From JAJPKK01 sp963787675 (GTDB lineage: Bacteria; Pseudomonadota; Alphaproteobacteria; Rhizobiales; Xanthobacteraceae), in the NCBI GenBank assembly GCA_963787675.1, contig CAWBDV010000010.1, positions 682,001 through 746,000 of the forward strand: a DNA stretch of 64,000 nt. Direction: 5' to 3'. The position numbers and the translations under genes are program-made. Within the stretch, counting starts at the first letter, position 1, and each line of letters begins with the position of its first letter. Below the pieces are notes generated by a model. That model saw only the letters and a program-made list of their open reading frames with translations, had not been told where the DNA came from and ran no database searches. Of this stretch, positions 56,757 to 64,000 are shown piece after piece.

Positions 56757-58009
56757 CGGAGGGTTCGGGGGCGGCGGCGTCGACAGGCGCTGGTCCGCAC
56801 GCGCGCCCATCGGGCCCGCTGTCGCGGCTCGTGGTGCTCGATCTCACCCAGTTTCTCGCGGGTCCTTATGCGGCGCAGATTTTCGGCGACCTCGGCGCCC
56901 GCGTGATCAAGATCGAGCCGCCGGGCGGGGAGATGACGCGGACGATTTCGCCGCATTTCGTCAAAGGCGAAAGTGCCTATTACCTCGCGGTCAACCGCAA
57001 CAAGGAAAGCCTCGCGATCGACCTCAAGCATGCGCGCGGCCGCGCCATCATGCTCGATCTCGTGAAGCATGCGGACATCGTGCTGGAGAACTTCCGCCCA
57101 GGCGTTGCGGCGCGCCTTGGCCTTGCCTATGACGCGCTCAAGGCGGCAAACCCGAAGATCATCGTCTGCTCCATTTCGGGCTTCGGCCAGGATGGACCTT
57201 ATCGCGACCGGCCGGCCTACGACATCATCGTGCAGGCGATGTCCGGTGGCATGAGCATCACCGGCGAGCGCGGCGGCCGGCCGGTGCGCGCCGGCATTCC
57301 GCTCGGCGACCTTTCCGCCGGCATGTACGCGGTGATCGGCGCGCTCGCGGCGCTGGAGCGCGCACGCAACGAAGGCGTCGGCGCCTATATCGACGTTTCG
57401 ATGTTGGATTGCCAGGTCTCCATGCTAGTCTACCAGGCGGCCTATCACCTGCTCTCCGGCGAGGTGCCGGGGCCGCAGGGCCGCGATCACCTGTCGTTTC
57501 CGACCTATCGCGCATTCCGCTGCGCCGACGGCATCGAGATCGTGGTCGCGGCGAACACCGAACGGATGTGGAGCGATCTGTGCGGCGCGCTCGGCCGACC
57601 AGACTTGCCGGCCGATCCGCGGTTCAAGCTCAACGAGGATCGATTGCGCAACCGCGCGGTGCTCGATCCGTTGCTCGATGCGGCTGCGGCGAAAATCCCT
57701 TCGGAGGAACTGCTGGCGGCCCTCGCCGCAAGCCAGGTGCCGGCCGGGCCCATCAACACGCTCGACCGCGCGCTCGCCGATCCCCAGGTCCGCCACCGCG
57801 AGATGGTGGTGGAACTGGTCGACGACGATGGCGACAGCATCAGGGTGGTTGGCAATCCGCTCAAGATTGCCGGACTGTCCACTGGCGAGCACGCCTATCC
57901 GCACCGGCTCGGTGCCGACAGCGCGACGGTCCTGCGTGAGCTATTGGGCTTTTCCGACGACGATGTTTCGCGTCTCGTCGACGAAGGCATTGTCGCGGTG
58001 GCGCGCTGA
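56753..58009 (+). CDS. CaiB/BaiF class III CoA-transferase
   Basis: This 418-residue protein has the family III signature from LVVLDLTQFLAGPYAAQIFGDLGARVIKIEPP (given as LVVLDLTQFLAGPYA and AQIFGDLGARVIKIEPP). It continues with LAVNRNKESLAIDLKHARG, ENFRPGVAARLGL, SGFGQDGPYRDRPAYDIIVQA with the usual catalytic Asp in AYD, and PAGPINTLDRALADPQV. It moves CoA between carboxylic acids. The first 25 residues are a low-complexity extension. The frame is open upstream, but the ATG at 56753 overlaps the thiolase stop. It works with the thiolase/DUF35 pair on acyl-CoA metabolites. Confidence 0.87.
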   Translation: MTEGSGAAASTGAGPHARPSGPLSRLVVLDLTQFLAGPYAAQIFGDLGARVIKIEPPGGEMTRTISPHFVKGESAYYLAVNRNKESLAIDLKHARGRAIMLDLVKHADIVLENFRPGVAARLGLAYDALKAANPKIIVCSISGFGQDGPYRDRPAYDIIVQAMSGGMSITGERGGRPVRAGIPLGDLSAGMYAVIGALAALERARNEGVGAYIDVSMLDCQVSMLVYQAAYHLLSGEVPGPQGRDHLSFPTYRAFRCADGIEIVVAANTERMWSDLCGALGRPDLPADPRFKLNEDRLRNRAVLDPLLDAAAAKIPSEELLAALAASQVPAGPINTLDRALADPQVRHREMVVELVDDDGDSIRVVGNPLKIAGLSTGEHAYPHRLGADSATVLRELLGFSDDDVSRLVDEGIVAVAR

Positions 58010-58010
58010 C

Positions 58011-58160
58011 ATGTTCAACTTTATCGAGTCGTTTTGGCACATCGTAACGAAGTCGTGGCGAACCGCTGATATTCGACTGTTGAAGACGGTCTATGAATTT
58101 TGGCTTTGTCGCTTCATGGCCGCGGAAAGACACCCTGCCAATGAAGCGTTAGTAGGATAA
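58011..58160 (+). CDS. Possible small protein after the CoA-transferase
   Basis: A 49-codon frame starts with ATG one base after the CoA-transferase stop. The product starts MFNFIESFWHIVTK and is aromatic and basic in the middle (TVYEFWLCRFMAAERH). No good Shine-Dalgarno is visible, and I know no family. Base composition is lower in GC than its neighbours. It could be noise. Confidence 0.28.
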   Translation: MFNFIESFWHIVTKSWRTADIRLLKTVYEFWLCRFMAAERHPANEALVG

Positions 58161-58211
58161 TCAGAGTATAACATCGCGATTGCGACGCTGAGCCATTGTC
58201 CGGAGTGAGCG

Positions 58212-58613
58212 ATGCTGCACCTCACACGAGAGAAATCTTTTTGTTGCCGTGCGAGATGGATTTTCGCGGGCGCGACCGTCGCGTTGTTCATCTCACTCGC
58301 GGTACATGACGTCTCTCGCGCCGCCGAAACGCCGTCTCCGTCGACATCTACCACGTCATGCGCGCCGAATTGCCCTCCCGAAACGACGCTGCCCGTGGAC
58401 AGCCTCCCCGAATTGGCGCCCGACGCGAAGCCGCCGACCGATCCGTCGATGCAGGCCGGGCTGCCTGCATGCCTCGCCTGGACCGACGGTTGCGTCATCT
58501 GCGAGCGGAAAGAGGGACGCACGCTGTGCTCGAATATCGGCATCGCCTGTCAGCCGAAGGAGCTGAGCTGTCGCGTGCCGGTACCGGCAGAGCCGAAAAA
58601 AAGCGGCCAGTAA
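58212..58613 (+). CDS. Small exported Cys-rich protein
   Basis: This 133-residue protein has a signal peptide (WIFAGATVALFISLAVHDVSRA). A Pro/Ser/Thr-rich linker follows, and then a C-terminal domain with six cysteines (CLAWTDGCVICERK, TLCSNIGIACQPKELSC); two more Cys lie in the linker. Disulfide-stabilised short periplasmic proteins of this form are common hypothetical genes in Hyphomicrobiales. GGAG eight bases upstream supports ATG 58212. The function is unknown. It lies three bases before the end of the convergent dioxygenase-like gene. Confidence 0.7.
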   Translation: MLHLTREKSFCCRARWIFAGATVALFISLAVHDVSRAAETPSPSTSTTSCAPNCPPETTLPVDSLPELAPDAKPPTDPSMQAGLPACLAWTDGCVICERKEGRTLCSNIGIACQPKELSCRVPVPAEPKKSGQ

Positions 58614-58616
58614 GGC

Positions 58617-59627
58617 TCACCCCGCCTTCCGCGGGGCGACGGCAGCGCTCCACCACGGGCAGGCATCGGCGGCGGTGGCGTAGTTTCCCGCCATCACATT
58701 GACGGGCATGCGAACGCCTTCGGCGGCGGTGCGGATGCGCAGGTCGCGCGCCTCTTCATAAGCTTGCGGCGAAAGCCACTGGCGGTCATGGCCCCACAGG
58801 CTTGGGCCTTCGGTGCGTTCATGCGGCGACCAGTTGGACGGATCGATGGTGCGTCCGCCCCAACCGTATTCGAACAGGAATTTCGACGGCGACCACGAAT
58901 AGAACGACGTGACCTCGTCGTTGACGTGGCGGCCGAGCGTCGTGCCGATCATCTCTGGTCGGCGCAGCGCGAGATCGTAAGCCTGGCCGACGTCGTCGAG
59001 GAAGCAGGTCTCGATCGTCAGATGATGGATGCCGTTCTTGCCGGTGTCGATGAAGGCGAGACTGTGGTGGCGCGGATTGGTGTGGAAGAAATAGGCCGCG
59101 AATGGCTTGAGGATGTAATCGCTGGCGCGGAAGCCAAGCAGGTCGGTGTAGAACGGGACGACCGCGTCGAGTCGCTCGGCGGTGAGCACCGCGTGTCGCA
59201 TGCCGAGGGGACCGGTGCGGAATCCGGGGATCGCGCGCCCGGGCTTGAACGGGTCGGGCGCGATTTCGGGCCCGTAAAAGACCTCGAGCCGGTTGCCGAT
59301 CGGATCGGCGAACACGATGAGGTCTTTGACGCGCCGTTCTTGCGCGAGTGCCCGCGAACCCCGCGCGACTTCGACACCCACAGCTTCGAGATCGGCCGCG
59401 ACCTGGTCCATGGCGGCGGCGTCCGCCGTCTCCCAGCCGAAGAAAGCGGGGCCGTCCCCGGCACCGTCCTCAACAACGAGGCGCTGCTTGCGGTCGTCCA
59501 TCCGGAACGCTGCGGCGGTGCGGCCGCGGTCGACGAGCTGCATGCCGAGGAAGCGGCTCGCGTAGGTCGTCCAGTCCTCAAGGTGAGAGGTGCGGATGCC
59601 GACATAACCAAGCGAGTGCAGTTTCAT
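58617..59627 (-). CDS. Extradiol-dioxygenase-like VOC protein (BphC family)
   Basis: This 336-residue protein has two VOC modules in each half, starting LGYVGIRTSHLEDWTTYASRFLGM. Candidate metal ligands are His in MRHAVLTAE, His in HHLTIET and Glu in FLFEYGWGG, matching the His-His-Glu triad of type I extradiol ring-cleavage dioxygenases such as BphC. It would cleave a catechol-type ring using Fe(II) and O2. The ATG at 59627 (MKLHSLGY) has GGGA upstream. It is followed on the same strand by no gene. Upstream come a GlcG-like and a DapA-like gene, probably one operon. Confidence 0.8.
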   Translation of the reverse strand: MKLHSLGYVGIRTSHLEDWTTYASRFLGMQLVDRGRTAAAFRMDDRKQRLVVEDGAGDGPAFFGWETADAAAMDQVAADLEAVGVEVARGSRALAQERRVKDLIVFADPIGNRLEVFYGPEIAPDPFKPGRAIPGFRTGPLGMRHAVLTAERLDAVVPFYTDLLGFRASDYILKPFAAYFFHTNPRHHSLAFIDTGKNGIHHLTIETCFLDDVGQAYDLALRRPEMIGTTLGRHVNDEVTSFYSWSPSKFLFEYGWGGRTIDPSNWSPHERTEGPSLWGHDRQWLSPQAYEEARDLRIRTAAEGVRMPVNVMAGNYATAADACPWWSAAVAPRKAG

Positions 59628-59681
59628 GCGATTGTTTCCCGCAGAAGCGCCGTCACTATAAGGCATTTTCGGCAGTGCGGG

Positions 59682-60119
59682 CTATGAGCCGATTGCCGCG
59701 ACGCCGGCGCTCGCGACCTGCGCGTCCTGATGGGAGGCAACGCCGGACACGCCGATCCCGCCGATGATCTTGCCCCCTTCGATGATGGGAAATCCGCCGT
59801 CGGCAACGCATGCGCCGAAGGTCAGAACCCGCAGTCCAACGCCGCCGCCGGCGACGGCATCCTCGAATATCTTGGTCGGCCGGCGGAACTCGACCGCCGT
59901 GCGCGCTTTGGCCTCGGCAAGTCTCACTGACGACAGTTGCGCATTGTCGAGGCGATGCAGCATCACCAGATTGCCGCCGGAGTCGACGACGGCGATGGAC
60001 ACGCCCCATCCGTTTTTCGCGGCCTCGGCTTCCGCCGCGGCCATCGCCTTCTTCGCCGCGGCGAGCGAGAGCGGTGCACCGTAAGGCGTCGTCGGCGGGA
60101 CGATCTGTTGCTGTGTCAT
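59682..60119 (-). CDS. GlcG/HbpS family heme-degrading-type domain protein (DUF336)
   Basis: This 145-residue protein contains the whole GlcG/HbpS domain: LSLAAAKKAMAAAEAEAAKN, SIAVVDSGGNLVMLHRLDNA, KARTAVEFRRPTKIFEDA and GGFPIIEGGKIIGGIGVSGV. Members bind heme or cobalamin-like ligands or accompany glycolate and aromatic catabolism; their biochemical role is mostly unsettled. GAGGAA precedes the ATG at 60119. It sits between a DapA-like lyase and a ring-cleavage-type dioxygenase on the same strand, a frequent arrangement in aromatic-acid catabolic loci. Confidence 0.84.
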   Translation of the reverse strand: MTQQQIVPPTTPYGAPLSLAAAKKAMAAAEAEAAKNGWGVSIAVVDSGGNLVMLHRLDNAQLSSVRLAEAKARTAVEFRRPTKIFEDAVAGGGVGLRVLTFGACVADGGFPIIEGGKIIGGIGVSGVASHQDAQVASAGVAAIGS

Positions 60120-60139
60120 CAGTTCCTCGTTGAATGTCG

Positions 60140-61054
60140 TCAGGCAGCCGCGGTTGCGGAAAATCGTTGCGCAAGCACTGTCGTCCGTAGCACGGCTGCC
60201 AGTGCGTTGATCTCGTCCGGTGAAAGGGACGCATAGGGCGGATAGGGCGCGCCCACCGGCACGCCGATGAGATTCATCGCGGCTTTCATCGCCGGGGCAA
60301 GCCCGCGGTGCATCCATTTCGACGGGAACATCGCAAACTGCAGCTGCAACGCGGCGGCTCGTTCGTAGTCCTTCGCGAGGAACGCATCGATGATGTGCCG
60401 CGCAATCTCCGAGGCCGGCGGCGGCATGGTTGCGCCCGAGCCTCCGAGCTGCAGCGAGGCGAGCAGCATCTGCATGGTGGTGAAATAACGCGCGTGGCCG
60501 GCGCGATCGATCTCGACGATCAGGCGTGAGACCCGCGCGAGATCGCGCGAACTCTCCTTGATGAGCTGTACGCTCGTCAGTTTTGCGAGCGCGATCGTGT
60601 CGGGAATGGAGACATCCGCGCCGGGACCGGGGTTGAGATAGAGCGTGATGGGCAGGCGAGTCTCGCCGGCGATGGCGCTGAAATACGCGATCAGGTCGGC
60701 CTGCGTCGGCGGGCCGGCGAAAGGACGGATCGGCGCCAGGACCTGCACTGCAGCGGCGCCAAGCTCCTCGGCGAGATGGGCAAGCTCGATCGCGGTCTTG
60801 AACGAAGGATGGGAGATTCCAACCATCACCGGCACGCGGCCGTCGACGCATTCGATGGTCTGGCGGATGAGCGCTTTGCGCTGCTCGAGACTGAGGTAGG
60901 TGTACTCCTGCGTCTCGACGCCCGCCGCGACCACCATCGTCGAACGACAATCCCTGACGACGTAGTCGATCTCGCGCCGCAAGGCGGGGACATCTACTTC
61001 AAGGTCTGCCGTGAAGGGCGTCAGCGGCGCAACAATCAGGCCGGGTTCAGGCAT
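60140..61054 (-). CDS. Dihydrodipicolinate synthase (DapA) family aldolase/lyase
   Basis: This 304-residue TIM-barrel of the N-acetylneuraminate lyase superfamily starts LIVAPLTPFTADLEVDVPAL. The catalytic Tyr is in LPITLYLNPG and the Schiff-base Lys in SVQLIKESSRDL. The GT/SS substrate loop is replaced by AAGVETQEYTYLS, so lysine synthesis is unlikely. An aldolase or hydratase-aldolase for a 2-oxo acid from ring cleavage fits the neighbours (GlcG, extradiol dioxygenase). AAGGA seven bases before ATG 61054 supports the start; the frame is open further upstream. Confidence 0.84.
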   Translation of the reverse strand: MPEPGLIVAPLTPFTADLEVDVPALRREIDYVVRDCRSTMVVAAGVETQEYTYLSLEQRKALIRQTIECVDGRVPVMVGISHPSFKTAIELAHLAEELGAAAVQVLAPIRPFAGPPTQADLIAYFSAIAGETRLPITLYLNPGPGADVSIPDTIALAKLTSVQLIKESSRDLARVSRLIVEIDRAGHARYFTTMQMLLASLQLGGSGATMPPPASEIARHIIDAFLAKDYERAAALQLQFAMFPSKWMHRGLAPAMKAAMNLIGVPVGAPYPPYASLSPDEINALAAVLRTTVLAQRFSATAAA

Positions 61055-61277
61055 GCGAATTCCTTTTGAGCCGAAAGCCGCAGGTACTCTGCCACTTGGC
61101 GGCGTCATTCGCCAAGCGCAGCGCTGCAGCCAAGGTTTGCACCGAGAGCAATTCGCGCGACGACGATGGCCGCTTGACGATACTGGCAGGCACACGGGCG
61201 TGGGTGAAAAAGAAATGAAGCGCTGTGCCGCGCGCCTTTCATTCATTGTTTGCCGTGCCGCACGAAGGAGCGCTCGC

Positions 61278-61306
61278 CTTGAGCAAGCTTTAAGCGCTAC
61301 CCCGAT
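61278..61306 (+). promoter_or_regulatory. Candidate RpoH-type promoter for the 25-codon gene
   Basis: CTTGAGC and CCCCGAT are separated by 15 bases, close to the sigma-32 pattern CTTGAAA-N13..17-CCCCAT. Transcription would start near 61313 and give a leader of about 23 bases that contains the AGGAGG of the 25-codon gene. The rest of the gap (61055-61277) holds nothing that I can name. Confidence 0.35.
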
Positions 61307-61335
61307 AGAAGAGGCTCAATAACAGGAGGCGGCAA

Positions 61336-61413
61336 ATGAAAAATCATAAGGCTGCGTGGGCTTTCGTCGTTAATGCAATCGTATCCACGATCTCGCGGTA
61401 CTGGAACGAGTGA
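61336..61413 (+). CDS. 25-residue small protein or leader peptide
   Basis: A complete 26-codon gene (stop included) lies alone on the plus strand between two minus-strand genes. It encodes a peptide beginning MKNHKAAWAF and ending ISRYWNE, amphipathic with a hydrophobic centre (FVVNAIVST). AGGAGG (61324-61329) sits six bases before the ATG, as good a ribosome site as any here, and a promoter-like sequence precedes it. A hairpin lies 45 bases downstream. It is not next to a biosynthetic operon, so attenuation is unlikely; a small membrane-associated protein is one option. Confidence 0.5.
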   Translation: MKNHKAAWAFVVNAIVSTISRYWNE

Positions 61414-61458
61414 TCTGCAGAACGAATGAATAGCACTGACGGCTGACAGGATTCGAGG

Positions 61459-61483
61459 CGCGGCCCGCCCCACGCGGGCCGCG
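61459..61483. terminator. Perfect 10-bp hairpin between the small gene and the Mo-hydroxylase
   Basis: CGCGGCCCGC and GCGGGCCGCG pair perfectly around the loop CCCAC. It lies 9 bases beyond the stop of the minus-strand Mo-hydroxylase gene and 45 bases beyond the small plus-strand gene. No T-tract follows on either strand, but the stability suits a bidirectional terminator or an mRNA 3' end. Confidence 0.55.
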
Positions 61484-61492
61484 TCTGAACCA

Positions 61493-63655
61493 TTACGCCT
61501 TCATTGCCGCCAGAACACGCTCCGGCAACAGCGGCGAGTGGCGAACGCGGGCGCCGGTCAATGCGGCGACGGCATTGCTGAGCGCCGGGCCGACCAGCGG
61601 CGTCGCCATCTGGCCGACGCCGGTCGGATGATTGTCGGTGACCATGACATCGACATGGATCTCCGGCACGTCACGATTGCGCATGACGGTATAGTCGTAG
61701 AAGTTCGACTCCTGCACCGCACCGTCCGCGATCGTGATCCGCTCAGTGAGCGAGAGGCCGAGGCCGTAAACGACGCTGCTCTCGGTCTGGGCGATCACGT
61801 TGTCGGGTTGCACGGCAACGCCCTGATCGATGGCGACCCAGAAATTGTGCACGCGCACCTTTCCGGTCTTGCGATCGACCGACACTTCCGCGACGCCCGC
61901 GATCTGGGTGCCGGAATAGTCGATGTAGGCGAGGCCGAGGCCGCGGTCGGGACGCTTGCGGCTCCACTGGGCCATGTCCGCAACCCGTTCGACCACCTTA
62001 TGCGCGCGAGGCGAATCCTTCAGCAGGGCAAGCCGCCAAGCCAGAGGATCCATGCCGCGCTTGTAGGCAAGTTCGTCGACGAAAACTTCAGTCGCGAACT
62101 TGTTGGCGACGAAGCCGATGCCGCGGAGCGCGATGACCCGGATGCCGGTCTCGATCGGCATGTGTTCCGCGAGCCGATTGGGGATCGCGTAAGTCGGAAT
62201 GTCGGCGCCGGGGAGCGAGATTCTGTCCATCTTCTTCCACGGACCGTTGTACTTCACGGGGTCCTGGAAGAGCCCGGTGTTGTCCGTGGCAAAGCGATGA
62301 TGCCACGCCACGGGCGCACCCTTTGCATCGAAGCCGGCGCGCAGGACGTGCACCGACAGTGGCCGGAACCGGCCGTTGCGGACGTCGTCCTCGCGCGTCC
62401 ACATCACCTTCACCGGCCGCTTCATCTCGTTTGAGAGCAAGACGGCATCGACCACGAACTCCTGGTCGCGGTTGCCGCGACGGCCGAAGCCGCCGCCCAT
62501 CAGCATGTCGTTCAGCTTGACCTTGCTGGTCGGGATGCCGAGCGCCTGGGCGGTGGCGTCGACGGCCATCGGCTGGCTCTGGGTGCCGCACCAGATCTCC
62601 GCCGAGTCGCCCGCCGGCGATACCGACGCGACGGCATTCAGCGGCTCCATCTGCGCGTGATAGGCGTAGTCGCAGCGGTAGACCTCTTCGATGACGCTCG
62701 CGGCCGAATTGAAGGCCGCCGGCGCATCGCCTACCTTTTCCCCGATCTCGACCGGATTAGGGATGGTGCCGCGGGCTACTGCCGTGTGGCCGTCGAATGC
62801 GGTGTCGGTGTTGAAGTTCTGCGCCTTGGCCGTGCGCGTCCAAACGACGTCGAGCGCGTCCTTCGCCGCGAAGGCCGCCCATGGCGTTTCTGCCACCACG
62901 CCGACGCCAAACGGATACTTGACGATCTTCAGCACGCCCGGAATCGCGCGTGCCTTGGCATCGTCGATCTTCTCGGGGCTGTTGCCCTCGACCGGCGATC
63001 GCAGCATGGCACCGTAAAGCATCCCCGGCAGCTGCACGTCGATCGAATATTTTGCCGTGCCATTGACCTTGGTCGGCAGCTCGACGCGCATCACATCCTT
63101 GCCGATGTAGCGGAACTCGCTTGGCTTCTTGAGATCGTTCGGCCCGATCTCAGGCGCCTTCTCCGGCACCACGGCGAAGCTCGCGATCTCGCCATAGCCG
63201 AGCTTGCGGCCCGATTTGGCGTGAACCACGACGTTCGGCTCGGTCGTGAGTTCGGCCACCGGCACGCCCCAATGGCGCGCAGCATTCTCGATGAGCACGC
63301 GGCGCACCTGCGCGCCGAACTGGCGCACCGATTTGTAATAGCCGGTCACCGTTGCGCTGCCGGCGGTGTACATCGAGTTGTAGAAGCCGGGATTGCCGTA
63401 GGTGGCCTCGATCGGCGGTGCCGGTATCAGGCGTACTTTCTTCCAGTCGGCATCAAGCTCATCGGCGAGGATCAGCGGCACCGAGGTCGTCGATCCCTGG
63501 CCCATTTCCGTCGCCGGCGACATGATGGCGACGGTGCCGTCACTTCCGATCGTGACCCAGGCATTGAAGACGGTCTCCTTGCCGGGAGCGGCAAGGGCGG
63601 CGATCTCATCGAGGCCAAGCGCGATGCCGAACGTCAATCCGGCGGCGCCGACCAT
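61493..63655 (-). CDS. Molybdopterin-binding large subunit, isoquinoline 1-oxidoreductase (IorB) type
   Basis: This 720-residue open frame has the IorB/XDH-family features. SPATEMGQGSTTSVPLILADELDADW is read SPATEMGQGSTTSVP and LILADELDADW; also present are MYTAGSATVTGYYKSVRQFG, DMLMGGGFGRRGNRDQEFV and the late GVGQMATPLVGPALSNAVAALTG. It should hydroxylate an N-heteroaromatic or aldehyde using the Mo cofactor, with electrons leaving through the adjacent 2Fe-2S subunit. Upstream, in frame, lies a Tat motif (VLSRRTLMVGAAG) without a start codon, while a well-placed ATG at 63719, right after the small subunit, is one base out of frame. The gene is probably frameshifted near 63690. Confidence 0.82.
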   Translation of the reverse strand: MVGAAGLTFGIALGLDEIAALAAPGKETVFNAWVTIGSDGTVAIMSPATEMGQGSTTSVPLILADELDADWKKVRLIPAPPIEATYGNPGFYNSMYTAGSATVTGYYKSVRQFGAQVRRVLIENAARHWGVPVAELTTEPNVVVHAKSGRKLGYGEIASFAVVPEKAPEIGPNDLKKPSEFRYIGKDVMRVELPTKVNGTAKYSIDVQLPGMLYGAMLRSPVEGNSPEKIDDAKARAIPGVLKIVKYPFGVGVVAETPWAAFAAKDALDVVWTRTAKAQNFNTDTAFDGHTAVARGTIPNPVEIGEKVGDAPAAFNSAASVIEEVYRCDYAYHAQMEPLNAVASVSPAGDSAEIWCGTQSQPMAVDATAQALGIPTSKVKLNDMLMGGGFGRRGNRDQEFVVDAVLLSNEMKRPVKVMWTREDDVRNGRFRPLSVHVLRAGFDAKGAPVAWHHRFATDNTGLFQDPVKYNGPWKKMDRISLPGADIPTYAIPNRLAEHMPIETGIRVIALRGIGFVANKFATEVFVDELAYKRGMDPLAWRLALLKDSPRAHKVVERVADMAQWSRKRPDRGLGLAYIDYSGTQIAGVAEVSVDRKTGKVRVHNFWVAIDQGVAVQPDNVIAQTESSVVYGLGLSLTERITIADGAVQESNFYDYTVMRNRDVPEIHVDVMVTDNHPTGVGQMATPLVGPALSNAVAALTGARVRHSPLLPERVLAAMKA

Positions 63656-63722
63656 CAGCGTACGCCGGCTGAGAACGGCTTGCGATAGCGAACGAGAAGT
63701 CCTGGTGGGTGGTCGTCATGGC

Positions 63723-64000
63723 TCAGGCCTCCTTCGCTGCGCGCTGAATGGCCCGAACGATGCGCGGATAGGTGCCGCAGCGACAGATGTTCGTGCTCAT
63801 GTGTTCGACGATTTCGTCGCGGGATGGGTGCGGGTTCTTGGCGAGCAGCGCCGCCGCGCTCATGATCTGCCCGGACTGGCAGTAGCCGCATTGCGGCACG
63901 TTCTCGGCAAGCCAGGCTTTCTGCAGCGGATGGGACGATGTCGGCGACAAGCCTTCGATGGTCGTGACCGAGCGCCCTGCAACCTCCGAGAGCTGCGTCT
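63723..64000 (-). CDS. 2Fe-2S subunit of the molybdenum hydroxylase (IorA/CoxS type), 5' part missing
   Basis: The C-terminal 92 residues of the small subunit are present, and the start lies beyond the window. The alpha-helical second [2Fe-2S] domain is clear from VPQCGYCQSGQIMSAAALL and CRCGTYPRIVRAIQRA (four Cys ligands). It passes electrons from the Mo site of the large subunit, whose expected ATG follows three bases after this stop, to an acceptor. The two-subunit set (no FAD subunit visible) fits the isoquinoline 1-oxidoreductase/aldehyde dehydrogenase group. Confidence 0.9.
   Translation of the reverse strand, partial: TQLSEVAGRSVTTIEGLSPTSSHPLQKAWLAENVPQCGYCQSGQIMSAAALLAKNPHPSRDEIVEHMSTNICRCGTYPRIVRAIQRAAKEA

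Overview
The window is high-GC alphaproteobacterial chromosome, most like Hyphomicrobiales (Bradyrhizobium / Rhodoplanes / Pseudolabrys type). The grounds are the 25-residue PqqA and complete pqqABCDE order, several tripartite-tricarboxylate (Bug) binding proteins, a branched-chain-type ABC operon, many CoA and molybdenum-hydroxylase catabolic genes, and GC-rich intergenic palindromic repeats. The assignment is inferred from gene content only. I saw no rRNA, complete tRNA, insertion sequence, phage or CRISPR array.

Layout. 0-4.4 kb: an MBL hydrolase converges on an envelope cassette (YjgN-like membrane protein, M48 protease, DUF1499 protein). 4.6-11 kb: acyl-CoA ligase, SolA-like oxidase, extensin-like protein with a class III aminotransferase, and a metallophosphoesterase. 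11-18.8 kb: a minus-strand run of VOC protein, acyl-CoA ligase, thioesterase, quinone-oxidoreductase-like dehydrogenase and two and a bit TPR/glycosyltransferase-like paralogs. 18.8-21.5 kb: a hypothetical protein, an EamA exporter and a LysR regulator. 21.6-25 kb: the pqq operon, divergent from LysR. 25-30.7 kb: a deacetylase-like gene divergent from a five-gene ABC uptake operon with a sigma-54-like promoter. 30.6-33.6 kb: asparagine synthetase and a GT2 glycosyltransferase. 33.8-39.5 kb: a frameshifted amidohydrolase, a WxxGxW secreted protein, a Bug receptor, a TetR/monooxygenase pair and a YfaP-like anchored protein. 39.6-45 kb: GMC dehydrogenase with its gluconate-dehydrogenase-subunit-3 partner, a Bug receptor and a ThDP enzyme. 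45-51.9 kb: an orphan Mo-hydroxylase large subunit, an 8-oxoguanine-deaminase-like amidohydrolase, an MFS transporter and an MgtC-like protein. 52-55 kb: an SMP-30-like protein, a Tat-exported DsrE-like protein and upp. 55.2-64 kb: a DUF35/thiolase/CoA-transferase operon, then an extradiol-dioxygenase-like protein, a GlcG/HbpS protein, a DapA-like lyase and an IorAB-type molybdenum hydroxylase.

The most interesting non-coding signals are: the pqqA-pqqB junction, where three hairpins end in a terminator-like one covering the pqqB ribosome site and start codon; paired ATTGCAAT palindromes between lysR and pqqA; a TTGGCACG-N4-ATGCTT promoter before the ABC operon; perfect operator-like palindromes before the SMP-30 and tetR genes; and a 25-codon gene with its own strong Shine-Dalgarno and promoter-like sequence at 61.3 kb. 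Three genes (34.0, 52.05 and 63.7 kb) look frameshifted by one or two bases. Three intergenic repeat families sit in operon gaps, a divergent promoter region and a convergent gap, and one of them touches the start of a receptor gene.
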